A DNA stretch of 23,225 nucleotides, from assembly GCA_011391295.1 (NCBI GenBank), contig JAABQT010000004.1, forward strand, positions 1 through 23,225, read 5' to 3'. The notes beneath the pieces were generated by a model that searched no databases, was not told where the DNA came from, and worked only from the letters and a program-made list of their open reading frames with translations. A program made the position numbers and the translations under genes. How positions within the stretch are numbered: the first letter of the stretch is position 1; each line of letters starts with the position of its first letter. Positions 14,842 through 22,510 of the stretch are shown in pieces. This DNA is from Betaproteobacteria bacterium (GTDB lineage: Bacteria; Pseudomonadota; Gammaproteobacteria; Burkholderiales; SG8-39).

Positions 14842-15599
14842 GCCGCGCTCGCGCGGTATTCCGAGAAGATTCCCAGCCCCACGTGGTGCGCCACGCCGGT
14901 GAAGCCGGCCGCCGCGATGCTCGCCATGATGCGCCCCGGCGGTGCGCAGGCCTCGATCGAATCCCAGTAGTAGCGGTACAGGCCGGGCGTGTCCTTGCTG
15001 CGCGCCACCAGTCGCGCCAGCGCGGGCAGCACGCCGCGCAGATAGGTTTTCAGCACCGCCGCCGCCACGCGCCCTTCGGGCCGCGTGATCTCCAGCAGCA
15101 ACAGCCGGCCGCCGGGCTTGAGCACGCGCCGGAACTCGCGAAACACGATTTCCAGATCTGCCAGGTGGCGCAGCGCATAGCCCAGGCTCAGGAAATCGAA
15201 GGATTGATCGGCGAAGGGCAGCGCTTCGGCGCAGCCACGGGCCAGCGCCAGCCCGCGCAATGAGGACTGCGCCATCATGCCCGCGCTCGGATCGACGCCG
15301 ACCACGCTGCCGCTCTCGCCCACGACCCGCAGGGCCTCCCGGGCGACCAATCCCGTGCCTACCGCCACGTCGAGCACGCGCAGGCCCGGCGCGAGGCCGC
15401 CGCGCAGCAGCGCCTGGCGCCGGTAGCGGGACCCCGTGCCGAAGGCGAACAGCCGGTCAACGCGGTCATAGTCGGACGCGCTCGAATCGAACACGCGGCG
15501 CGTGAAGCGCCGCTTGCCCTCGGCGTCCGCGTAATACTGCGGCAGCGTGCGCATCGGCGCGCGCACCGGCGTGCTCTCGATCTGTGGTCTGTCCGGCAC
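14838..15599 (-). CDS. UbiE/COQ5-like class I methyltransferase
   Basis: The protein has 253 residues from GTG 15599; ATG 15554 (MRTLPQYYADAEG) is an equal alternative since neither has a strong ribosome site. The UbiE-like start RRVFDSSASDYDRVDRLFAFGTG is followed by motif I LRVLDVAVGTGLVA, VVGVDPSAGMM, LPFADQSFDFLSLGYALRHL and FRRVLKPGGRLLLLEITRP. It has the layout of ubiquinone/menaquinone C-methyltransferase but departs from consensus (DVAVGTG for DLAAGTG), so it may be a paralogue acting on another quinone-like or lipid substrate. No quinone genes are adjacent. It diverges from the carboxymuconolactone decarboxylase gene. Confidence 0.82.
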   Translation of the reverse strand: MPDRPQIESTPVRAPMRTLPQYYADAEGKRRFTRRVFDSSASDYDRVDRLFAFGTGSRYRRQALLRGGLAPGLRVLDVAVGTGLVAREALRVVGESGSVVGVDPSAGMMAQSSLRGLALARGCAEALPFADQSFDFLSLGYALRHLADLEIVFREFRRVLKPGGRLLLLEITRPEGRVAAAVLKTYLRGVLPALARLVARSKDTPGLYRYYWDSIEACAPPGRIMASIAAAGFTGVAHHVGLGIFSEYRASAA

Positions 15600-15669
15600 T
15601 GCACCGATGGTAGTGCGTTTCGCGCCGGCTCAGTGGTAGAGTTTTCGCGAATCCCCCAAGGAGAACGCC

Positions 15670-16002
15670 ATGGCGGCACCCAAATCCCCACCCACCACCA
15701 TCGCCGCGGTGAAGGACATCGTGCCCAAACTTGCCGAGCTCACGGAGAAGGTGCTGTTCGGCGACGTCTGGGCGCGGCCCGGTCTGTCCAAGCGCGATCG
15801 CAGCCTCGCCACGGTCGCGGCGCTCATCGCACTGTACCGGCCCGACCAGCTCAAGGGCCACCTCTGGCGCGCGCTGGACAACGGCGTGACGCGCGAGGAA
15901 CTCGCCGAGCTCTTCACCCACCTCGCCTTCTACGCGGGCTGGGCCAACGGCATCAGCGCCGCGCAGGTCGCCAAGCAGGTCTACGAGGAGCGCGGCGCAT
16001 GA
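15670..16002 (+). CDS. Carboxymuconolactone decarboxylase-family protein
   Basis: The protein has 110 residues, preceded by a good AAGGAG ribosome site at 15658-15663. The AhpD/CMD fold is seen in RPGLSKRDRSLATVAALIALYRPDQLKGHL and REELAELFTHLAFYAGWANGISA. There is no CxxC, so it is not an AhpD-type peroxidase component and is closer to PcaC-type decarboxylases. Many short family members have unknown substrates. The stop overlaps the next start as ATGA, and the operon with a beta-hydroxyacid dehydrogenase and an aromatic-CoA ligase suggests a step in aromatic side-chain or ring catabolism (inference). Confidence 0.85.
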   Translation: MAAPKSPPTTIAAVKDIVPKLAELTEKVLFGDVWARPGLSKRDRSLATVAALIALYRPDQLKGHLWRALDNGVTREELAELFTHLAFYAGWANGISAAQVAKQVYEERGA

Positions 16003-16895
16003 AGATCGGATTCATCGGATTGGGCGTCATGGGCGCGCCGATGGCCGCGAGCCTCGCGCGCGCCAGGCACCAGGTCAAGGGGAACGACCTGCGCAAGGTC
16101 GAAGTCGCCGGAGTGGCCTGGGCGGCGACGCCCGCGCTGGCCGCGACCGACGCCGAGATCGTGTTCACCTCGCTCCCCGGGCCCCAGGAGGTCGAGGCAC
16201 TCGCGCCGATGCTGCGCGACGCCATGCGCCCCGGCGCGCCCTGGTTCGACCTGACCACCAACTCGCCCGCGTGCGTGCGCCGCGTGCACGCACAGATGAA
16301 GGCGCGCGGCATCCCGCTGCTCGATGCGCCCGTGAGCGGCGGGCCCGCCGGCGCGAAAAGCGGCAGGCTCGCCCTGTGGGTCGGCGGCGAGCAGGCGGTC
16401 TATGCGCGCCACGAGAGCGTGCTGCGCGCGATCGGCGACCAGCCCTGCTACGTCGGCCCCATCGGGGCGGGCTCGGTCGCCAAGCTCGCGCATAACTGCG
16501 CCAGCTTCACCGTGCAGACCGCGCTCGCCGAGATCTTCACCCTCGGCGTCAAGGCGGGCGTAGAGCCGCTCGCGCTGTTTCAGGCGCTGCGCCACGGCGC
16601 AACCGGGAGAAAGCGCACCTTCGACCGGCTCGCCGAACAATACCTGCCCGGGACCTTCGACCCGCCGGGATTCGCGCTCAGGCTCGCGCACAAGGACCTG
16701 TCGCTCGGCCTGGCGCTCGCGCGCGAAGTCGGCGTGCCGATGCAGATGGCCCAGCTCGCGCTGGCGGAATTCGACCAGGCGATGAAGCGCGGCTGGGGCG
16801 AGCGCGATTCGCGCACCCCGATGCTGCTGCAGAACGAGCGCGCCGGGGTCGAGCCGCACGTGCCGGCGGACAAGCTTCGCGAGGTACTGGGCTAG
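15999..16895 (+). CDS. NAD(P)-dependent beta-hydroxyacid dehydrogenase (3-hydroxyisobutyrate dehydrogenase family)
   Basis: The protein has 298 residues. MKIGFIGLGVMGAPMA (residues 1-16) is the nucleotide-binding fold, DLTTNSP and LLDAPVSGGPAGAKSGRL (about 108-123) form the substrate-binding signature, and GSVAKLAHN carries the catalytic Lys162 with Asn166. The family oxidises or reduces 3-hydroxy acids such as 3-hydroxyisobutyrate, tartronate semialdehyde or related compounds. Substrate not assignable. It is coupled by ATGA to the decarboxylase upstream and by a 10-base gap to the ligase downstream. Confidence 0.9.
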   Translation: MKIGFIGLGVMGAPMAASLARARHQVKGNDLRKVEVAGVAWAATPALAATDAEIVFTSLPGPQEVEALAPMLRDAMRPGAPWFDLTTNSPACVRRVHAQMKARGIPLLDAPVSGGPAGAKSGRLALWVGGEQAVYARHESVLRAIGDQPCYVGPIGAGSVAKLAHNCASFTVQTALAEIFTLGVKAGVEPLALFQALRHGATGRKRTFDRLAEQYLPGTFDPPGFALRLAHKDLSLGLALAREVGVPMQMAQLALAEFDQAMKRGWGERDSRTPMLLQNERAGVEPHVPADKLREVLG

Positions 16896-16905
16896 GATCG
16901 GGGAC

Positions 16906-18651
16906 ATGGCAACACGCCTGCATACGCGCCTGCGCTACGCGCCGGCAGAAGTCAGCGTGGAACAACGCGCCGACGGCTCGCAACTGCTGCGCTCGCCACG
17001 GCAGCTGGGTGCCCACCAGCGCTGCGCGGGCGAGTGGCTGGTCGAGTGGGCGCAGCAGGCCCCGCAGCGCGTGTTCCTGGCCGAGCGTGCCGGCGATGTC
17101 TGGCGCGAGCTGACCTACGCGCAGGCGCTCGACGCGGCGCGGCGCATCGGCCAGGCGCTGCTCGAGCGCGGCCTGGGCCCTGAAAAACCGCTCGCCATCC
17201 TCTCCGACAACAGCGTGGACCACGGGCTGCTTGCGCTCGGCGCGATGCACGCCGGAGTGCCGGTGGCGCCGATCTCGCCCGCCTACTCGCTGATGTCCAA
17301 GGACTTCGCCAAGCTCAGGGGTATTTTCGAATTGCTGCGGCCGGGACTGGTGTGGGTGGACGACCCGAAGAAGTATGCCGCGGCGCTCGCCGCCGTGGGC
17401 GCGCAGGCAACCCCGATCGCCCCGCTCCTCGAGCGCGCGCCCGGCGGGCGCCTCGACGAGGCGTTTGCGAAAGTGGGTCCGGACACCGTGGCGAAGATCC
17501 TCTTCACCTCCGGCTCCACCGGCCTGCCCAAGGGCGTGATCAACACGCAGCGCATGCTGACCTCGAACCAGCAGATGCTGGCGCAGGTGTGGCCGTTTCT
17601 CGAGGACCGGGTGCAGACCATCGTCGACTGGCTGCCCTGGAACCACACATTCGGCGGCAACTTCTGCTTCAACATGATGCTCAGGAACGGCGGCTCCTTC
17701 TACATCGACTGCGGCAAGCCCGCGCCGGGCCTGATCGAAACCACCGCCCGGAACCTCAAGGAGGTCTCGCCGACGCTGTACTTCAACGTGCCGCGCGGCT
17801 TCGACCTGCTGCTGCCGTTCCTCGAGAAGGACGCGGATCTGCGCCGCAGCTTCTTTCGCCACCTCGACATGCTGTTCTACGCCGCGGCGGCGCTGCCGCA
17901 GAACCTGTGGGAGCGGCTGGAGTCGATGGCCGTGACGGAAAAGAACGGCGAGTTGGCGATGCTCTCCTCCTGGGGCTCGACCGAGACCGCGCCCTCGGCG
18001 GCGGCCGTGCACTATCACATCGAGCGCGCCGGGGTCATCGGCCTGCCCAACCCGGGCTGCGAGCTCAAGCTGGTGCCCGCCGCGGGAAAGATGGAAGTGC
18101 GCGTGCGCGGGCCGCACGTCACGCCCGGCTACTTCCGGCGCGAGGACCTGACGCGCGCCGCCTTCGACGAGGAAGGCTTCTACCGCATTGGCGACGCGAT
18201 GAAGTTTGCCGACCCGGCGGCGCCGGAAAAAGGCCTGGTGTTCGATGGGCGCGTGGCCGAGGACTTCAAGCTCTCCTCCGGCACCTGGGTGCACGTGGGC
18301 GCGGTGCGCGTGAAACTCATCGCGGCGGGCAATCCCCTGATCCAGGACGCGGTGATCACCGGGCACAACCGCGACTACGTGGGCGCGCTCGTATTCCTCA
18401 GCCCGGCGGCCAAGGATCTCGCCCCTGAGGCGCTGCGCGCAAGGATCGCCGCTGCGCTCGCGTCCCTCGCCGCCGAAGGTGGGGGCTCCACGCACCCCGC
18501 GCGCGCGCTGGTGATGGCCGAGCCGCCCTCGATCGACGCCAACGAGATCACCGACAAGGGCTACCTCAACCAGCGCGCGGTGCTCGAGCGGCGCGCGGCG
18601 CTGGTGGAGAAGCTGTACGCGGATCCCGCCGCGCCGGACGTGATCAGCTGA
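16906..18651 (+). CDS. fcs: Feruloyl-CoA synthase-like acyl-CoA synthetase
   Basis: The protein has 581 residues of the ANL superfamily. The P-loop is LFTSGSTGLPKG (199-210). Feruloyl-CoA-synthase-like features follow: DWLPWNHTFGGNFCFN, SSWGSTETAP, YRIGDAMKFADPAAPEKGLVFDGRVAEDFKLSSGTWVHVG and NEITDKGYLNQRAVL, with Lys551 in the place of the C-terminal catalytic lysine. It would form hydroxycinnamoyl- or other aryl-CoA from the acid, ATP and CoA. The enoyl-CoA hydratase/aldolase that normally partners feruloyl-CoA synthase is not in this window, so the substrate may differ. Start ATG 16906 has AGGA 8 bases upstream. Its TGA overlaps the stop of the convergent MetE-like gene. Confidence 0.85.
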   Translation: MATRLHTRLRYAPAEVSVEQRADGSQLLRSPRQLGAHQRCAGEWLVEWAQQAPQRVFLAERAGDVWRELTYAQALDAARRIGQALLERGLGPEKPLAILSDNSVDHGLLALGAMHAGVPVAPISPAYSLMSKDFAKLRGIFELLRPGLVWVDDPKKYAAALAAVGAQATPIAPLLERAPGGRLDEAFAKVGPDTVAKILFTSGSTGLPKGVINTQRMLTSNQQMLAQVWPFLEDRVQTIVDWLPWNHTFGGNFCFNMMLRNGGSFYIDCGKPAPGLIETTARNLKEVSPTLYFNVPRGFDLLLPFLEKDADLRRSFFRHLDMLFYAAAALPQNLWERLESMAVTEKNGELAMLSSWGSTETAPSAAAVHYHIERAGVIGLPNPGCELKLVPAAGKMEVRVRGPHVTPGYFRREDLTRAAFDEEGFYRIGDAMKFADPAAPEKGLVFDGRVAEDFKLSSGTWVHVGAVRVKLIAAGNPLIQDAVITGHNRDYVGALVFLSPAAKDLAPEALRARIAAALASLAAEGGGSTHPARALVMAEPPSIDANEITDKGYLNQRAVLERRAALVEKLYADPAAPDVIS

Positions 18652-19666
18652 ACTCGGCCCGCAGCAGCTTCGCGGCCTCGACCATCGCTTCCATCTTGCC
18701 GAAGGCCACCTCCCGCGGCAGGTACTTCATGCCGCAATCGGGCGCCAGGACCACGTTTTCCTTCGCCACGTAGGGCAAGGCGCGCTTGATGCGCGCCACG
18801 ATGATCTGCGGCGTTTCGATCGTCATGTCGTTCAGATCGAGGCAGCCGATCAGGATCTGCTTGTTCGCCAGTGTCGACAGCACCGCACAGTCGAGCTTGG
18901 GTTGCGCGGCCTCGATCGACACCTGGTGGCAGGAACAGCCGGCGAATTCGGGCAGGAACGAATAGCCCGAGGGCTTCTGGTGGATCACCGCGGCGTAGCC
19001 GAAGCAGATATGCACCGCGGTTTTGCCTGTGATTCCCTCAAGCGCGCGGTTGAGCGCCTTGAGGCCGTACTGGCGCGCTTTCTCCGGCCGCGCCTGCATC
19101 CAGGGCTCGTCGATCTGCACCACGTCGGCGCCCGCGGCGAACAGGTCGCGGATTTCCTCGTTCACCGCCACGGCATAGTCCATCGCCGCCTCTTCGCCGC
19201 TCTTGTAGTAAAGGTGCTGCGCCTGCTCGCTCATGGTGAACGGGCCCGGCACGGTAATCTTGGTCTTGCGGGTCGTGTGCTTCTTGAGGAACAGCAGGTC
19301 GCCTACCTCCACGGGATGCATGCGCCGGATCCTGCCGATCACGCGCGGCACCTGGATCGGTTTCCCGGAGCGGTCATTGGCCTCGCCCGGATTTTCCTGG
19401 TCGACGCCTTCGAGCGCGGTGGCGAAGCGGTTGGAATAGCTCTCGCGCCGGATCTCGCCGTCGGTGACGACGTCGATGCCCGCCTCCTCCTGCGCCCGGA
19501 TCGCCAGGCGCGTGGCGTCATCCTGCGCCTCGGCAAGCCAGGGTTCGGGAATGCGCCAGAGCTCCTTCGCGCGCATGCGGGGCGGGAAGCGCTTGGCGAG
19601 CTTTTCGCGGTCGATCAGCCAGTCGGGCTGCGGGTAGCTGCCGACCAGGGTGGTGGGAAACAGCAT
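18644..19666 (-). CDS. Cobalamin-independent methionine synthase core-type methyltransferase (MetE C-terminal-like)
   Basis: The protein has 340 residues, matching the catalytic half of MetE alone. LFPTTLVGSYPQPDW opens the barrel; DVVTDGEIRRESYSNRF, VPGPFTMSEQAQ and VVQIDEPWMQAR follow. Zinc ligands expected in the family are visible: His219 and Cys221 (VHICFG), Cys311 (APDCGMKYLPR), and possibly Glu252. Such stand-alone cores move methyl groups from methyl-folates or other methylated donors to thiols; many have unknown partners. ATG 19666 is chosen because GAGGAG lies 5 bases upstream, though ATG 19696 is possible. It is the last gene after the TRAP transporter, 41 bases downstream of dctM, probably in the same operon. 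Confidence 0.88.
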   Translation of the reverse strand: MLFPTTLVGSYPQPDWLIDREKLAKRFPPRMRAKELWRIPEPWLAEAQDDATRLAIRAQEEAGIDVVTDGEIRRESYSNRFATALEGVDQENPGEANDRSGKPIQVPRVIGRIRRMHPVEVGDLLFLKKHTTRKTKITVPGPFTMSEQAQHLYYKSGEEAAMDYAVAVNEEIRDLFAAGADVVQIDEPWMQARPEKARQYGLKALNRALEGITGKTAVHICFGYAAVIHQKPSGYSFLPEFAGCSCHQVSIEAAQPKLDCAVLSTLANKQILIGCLDLNDMTIETPQIIVARIKRALPYVAKENVVLAPDCGMKYLPREVAFGKMEAMVEAAKLLRAEFS

Positions 19667-19707
19667 GGCCTCTCCTCGTGAATGGTCCTTGTTCATCGGC
19701 GAACGCC

Positions 19708-21021
19708 TCAGGGCGCCATCAGCCGCGGCAGCCAGAGCGTGAGCTGCGGCACGGCGATCAGCAGCACCACCACCGAAAGCGCGAGCGCCACGAACGGCGC
19801 CACCGAGAAGATGATGTCGCGCATCGACGTTTCGGGCGAGGCGCCTTTGGCCACGAACAGCAACAGGCCGAACGGCGGCGTCGCCAGGCTGATCTCGAGG
19901 CACATCAGCATCAGCACGCCGAACCACACCGGCTCGAAGCCGGACTGCTGCACCAGCGGCATGAACAGGGGCACCGTGATCATCATCATGCTCACCTGGT
20001 CCATGAAGCAGCCGAGGAACAGCAGGATCAGGAGCATGCCGGCGAGCAGCGCGAGCGGGGTCAGGCCGGCGCCGAGCACGGCCGCCGACAGGCCGTTGGA
20101 GGCCTGCGAGAAGGCCATGATCTGCGAGAAAGTGATCGAGCCGCAGATGATGAACAGCGTCATCACCGTGAAGCGCAGCGTCTGGCGGACGGACACCACG
20201 AAGTTGCGCCGCGTGAGGCGGCGGTAAGCGGCGGCGGCAATCAGGGATGCGGCGGCGCCCAGGGCGGCCGACTCGGTCGGTGTGGCGATGCCGCCGATGA
20301 TCGAACCGACCACCACGACGAAAATCGCCGACAGCGGCAGCACGTACTTGACGAAGGGCATCAGGCGTTCGCGCCAGTCCAGTTCGCTCACTTCGTAGGC
20401 GGGCGCGAGCGACGGATCGAGCCGGCAACGAACGATCACGTAGGCGAAAAACAGCGCCGCGAGGATCAGCGCCGGCACGATCGAGGCGATGAGCAGCTCG
20501 CCGATCGGGATTTGCGCGATCGAGCCGAGCAGCACGGCGAGCGCCGAGGGCGGGATCAGCATGGCGAGGCCGCCCACGGCGACGATCGGCCCGATCGAGA
20601 TCGAGGGCTTGTAGCCGCGCCGGTACATCTCCGGCAGCAGCGTCGAGCCGAGCATCGCCGTATTGGCGATGGTCGAACCCGACAGCGAGGAGAAGATGGT
20701 GCCGCCGATGATCGCCACCAGCGACAAGCGCCCCGGCACGCGCGCGATCAGCTTGTCGACCGCGTCGATGGCGCGCGCGGCGACGCCGGTGTGGAACATG
20801 ATCTCGCCCATCAGGATGAACAGCGGGATCGGCAGCAGCGCGAAGCTCTGCACCGAGTCCACTGCATTGCGCATGAGCTGCAGAATGCCGTTCTCGCCGC
20901 CCATGAATACGTAGGCGCCGACGAGGTTGGTGGCGAAAAATGCGAACACCACCGGCAGGCCGAGCGCCATGAACAGCACCAGCACGCCAATGAGAACAAG
21001 CAGGGTCTGGTACCAGGCCAT
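19708..21021 (-). CDS. dctM: TRAP transporter large permease (DctM)
   Basis: The protein has 437 residues with about a dozen hydrophobic segments. DctM features include LLPIPLFILMGEIMFHTGVA, GGTIFSSLSGSTIANTAMLGS, LIPPSALAVLLGSIAQIPIGELL, GGIATPTESAALGA and LEISLATPPFGLLLFVAKG. It forms the sodium- or proton-driven channel subunit in the inner membrane. Its start ATG 21021 shares one base with the dctQ stop (TGATG). Confidence 0.95.
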   Translation of the reverse strand: MAWYQTLLVLIGVLVLFMALGLPVVFAFFATNLVGAYVFMGGENGILQLMRNAVDSVQSFALLPIPLFILMGEIMFHTGVAARAIDAVDKLIARVPGRLSLVAIIGGTIFSSLSGSTIANTAMLGSTLLPEMYRRGYKPSISIGPIVAVGGLAMLIPPSALAVLLGSIAQIPIGELLIASIVPALILAALFFAYVIVRCRLDPSLAPAYEVSELDWRERLMPFVKYVLPLSAIFVVVVGSIIGGIATPTESAALGAAASLIAAAAYRRLTRRNFVVSVRQTLRFTVMTLFIICGSITFSQIMAFSQASNGLSAAVLGAGLTPLALLAGMLLILLFLGCFMDQVSMMMITVPLFMPLVQQSGFEPVWFGVLMLMCLEISLATPPFGLLLFVAKGASPETSMRDIIFSVAPFVALALSVVVLLIAVPQLTLWLPRLMAP

Positions 21022-21533
21022 CAGATGCCTTCGCTGGGCGGCTCGCGCGGCGCTTGCGACGCGGCGCGCGCCGTTCGGCGCAGGAACAGCAGCAGCAGCA
21101 GCAGGAACACCGGGGGCGCGATGCAGTACAGGTACCACTCCGGAAACACGAAGGTCTCGTAGATGAGGTTCTTGGACCTATACGAGCGCCACCACATCCG
21201 GCAGGCGTAATACAGCAGCACGGCGCAGATCAGGGCCCCGAGCGCGTCGCTGCCGCGTCGCACTGCCCGGCGCGCCCGCGGCGCCAGCCGCTCGACGAAG
21301 ATCTCGATGGCGATGTGCCCGTCCTCGCGCAGCACCCAGGGCGAGCCGAGGAACGTGATCGCATAGAGCATGTACTCGGTGATGTCGAGCGTCCACGGCG
21401 TGGCAAACAGCGTGAACGTGCGCGCGACCACGTCCATGCAGATCAGCACCACCAGGGCGCACAGGAGCGCGCCCGCAGCGAGGGCGAGCGCGTCGACCAG
21501 CCGGTCGAGCGGCCCGCCCGCCTTGCCGCTCAA
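21021..21533 (-). CDS. dctQ: TRAP transporter small permease (DctQ)
   Basis: The protein has 170 residues with four membrane segments: ALALAAGALLCALVVLICMDVVAR, ITEYMLYAITFLGSPWVL, ALGALICAVLLYYACRMWW and YCIAPPVFLLLLLLFL. The segment VLREDGHIAIEIFVERL is typical of DctQ. TTG 21533 is the only reasonable start before the first membrane helix and lies one base after the dctP stop. DctQ pairs with DctM to dock the binding protein. Confidence 0.92.
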   Translation of the reverse strand: MSGKAGGPLDRLVDALALAAGALLCALVVLICMDVVARTFTLFATPWTLDITEYMLYAITFLGSPWVLREDGHIAIEIFVERLAPRARRAVRRGSDALGALICAVLLYYACRMWWRSYRSKNLIYETFVFPEWYLYCIAPPVFLLLLLLFLRRTARAASQAPREPPSEGI

Positions 21534-21534
21534 G

Positions 21535-22497
21535 CTACTTGCCGCTCAGCAGCGGCCGGATCTTCCTGACGAACTCGGCGTCTCCCTTGGTCAGGTCCTG
21601 CCAGTAGATCTCCTCGGCCTGCAGCGCGAAGTCCGCGCCCATGTCGACCGCCTTGACGCCGGACTTCTCCTGCGCTGCCTTCTGCACGGCGTCTTCGGCG
21701 GCGCGCCACTTCGGCCACTCGCCCTCGACCCACAGCGACATGCGCGTCAGGCAGTCGCGCTGACCGGCTTGCAGCCCCTGCCACTTGTCGAGGTTGATGA
21801 TGACGGCGACCGCCGCGCTGATGAAGCCCGGGTCGTGGCGGAACTTGGTGTACTTGTCCCAGCCGAAGTCCTGGATGCCCCACAGCGGCCAGCCGTAGCC
21901 CTCGACGGTGTTGCGCTCGAGCGCGGTGTAGACGTCCGGCGGCGCCATGCGCAACGGTTGCGCTCCGAGCGACTTGAAGAAGGCGTCGTAGATCGGCACC
22001 GAGCGCAGCCGCATGCCCTCGAACTTGCGGTCCTTGGCCGGCTTGGTGGTGTAGAGGTGGAAGCGCACGCCGTTGAACAGGTGCGTGAGGTAATACGCGT
22101 TCAGCTTCTTGTTGTATTCCGCGTTGATCATCGCCCAGGCGCCGTTCCTCCTCTGCTCCTCGGACTCGTTGCGCGCTACGCTGATCACGTCGCCCGCCGG
22201 CACCACCCCGCGCCAGTAGTTCGGCGGACCGTAGTGCATGTCGATCACGCCATTCTTGAGCGCGTTCCACTGCTCCAGCGACGGCACCGCCTCGGGGCCG
22301 ACGACGCTGATGTTCACCTTGCCCGAGCACTGCTTGTTGGTCTCCTCCACGAAGCGCACGAACTGCTTCGCCACGATCGAGCGCACCGGCAGGAACGAGG
22401 CCGCCTTGAGCTTTGCTTCGGCCGCGGCGCCGGCCACCGGCAGCGAGGCCGCGGCGATCGCAGCCGCGCAAAGTACGAACGATTTACGCGTCTTCAC
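21535..22497 (-). CDS. dctP: TRAP transporter substrate-binding protein (DctP family)
   Basis: The protein has 320 residues from GTG 22497, chosen because GGAGGAG lies just upstream and a signal peptide (VKTRKSFVLCAAAIAAASLP, cut near AGAAA) begins there. The DctP pattern is present: FVRFVEETNKQCSGKVNISVVG, ALKNGVIDMHYGPPNYW, the specificity region KFEGMRLRSVPIYDAFFKSLGAQPLRM with the conserved arginine that usually binds a carboxylate, and VYTALERNTVEGYGWPLWGI. The ligand is likely an organic or aromatic acid, inferred from the arginine and the neighbouring catabolic genes. It acts in the periplasm. Confidence 0.93.
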   Translation of the reverse strand: MKTRKSFVLCAAAIAAASLPVAGAAAEAKLKAASFLPVRSIVAKQFVRFVEETNKQCSGKVNISVVGPEAVPSLEQWNALKNGVIDMHYGPPNYWRGVVPAGDVISVARNESEEQRRNGAWAMINAEYNKKLNAYYLTHLFNGVRFHLYTTKPAKDRKFEGMRLRSVPIYDAFFKSLGAQPLRMAPPDVYTALERNTVEGYGWPLWGIQDFGWDKYTKFRHDPGFISAAVAVIINLDKWQGLQAGQRDCLTRMSLWVEGEWPKWRAAEDAVQKAAQEKSGVKAVDMGADFALQAEEIYWQDLTKGDAEFVRKIRPLLSGK

Positions 22498-22510
22498 GGA
22501 AGTCTCCTCC

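Noticed and set aside
15627..15656. tRNA-like D-arm (GGCTCAGTGGTAGAG) followed by a T-loop-like TTCGCGAATCCCC
   Set aside because: There is no acceptor stem and no room for an anticodon arm between the two motifs; it overlaps the leader of the decarboxylase gene and is probably chance similarity.
16678..18495. Long minus-strand open frame of 605 codons opposite the feruloyl-CoA synthase-like gene
   Set aside because: No recognisable domain; it is a shadow of the plus-strand ligase.
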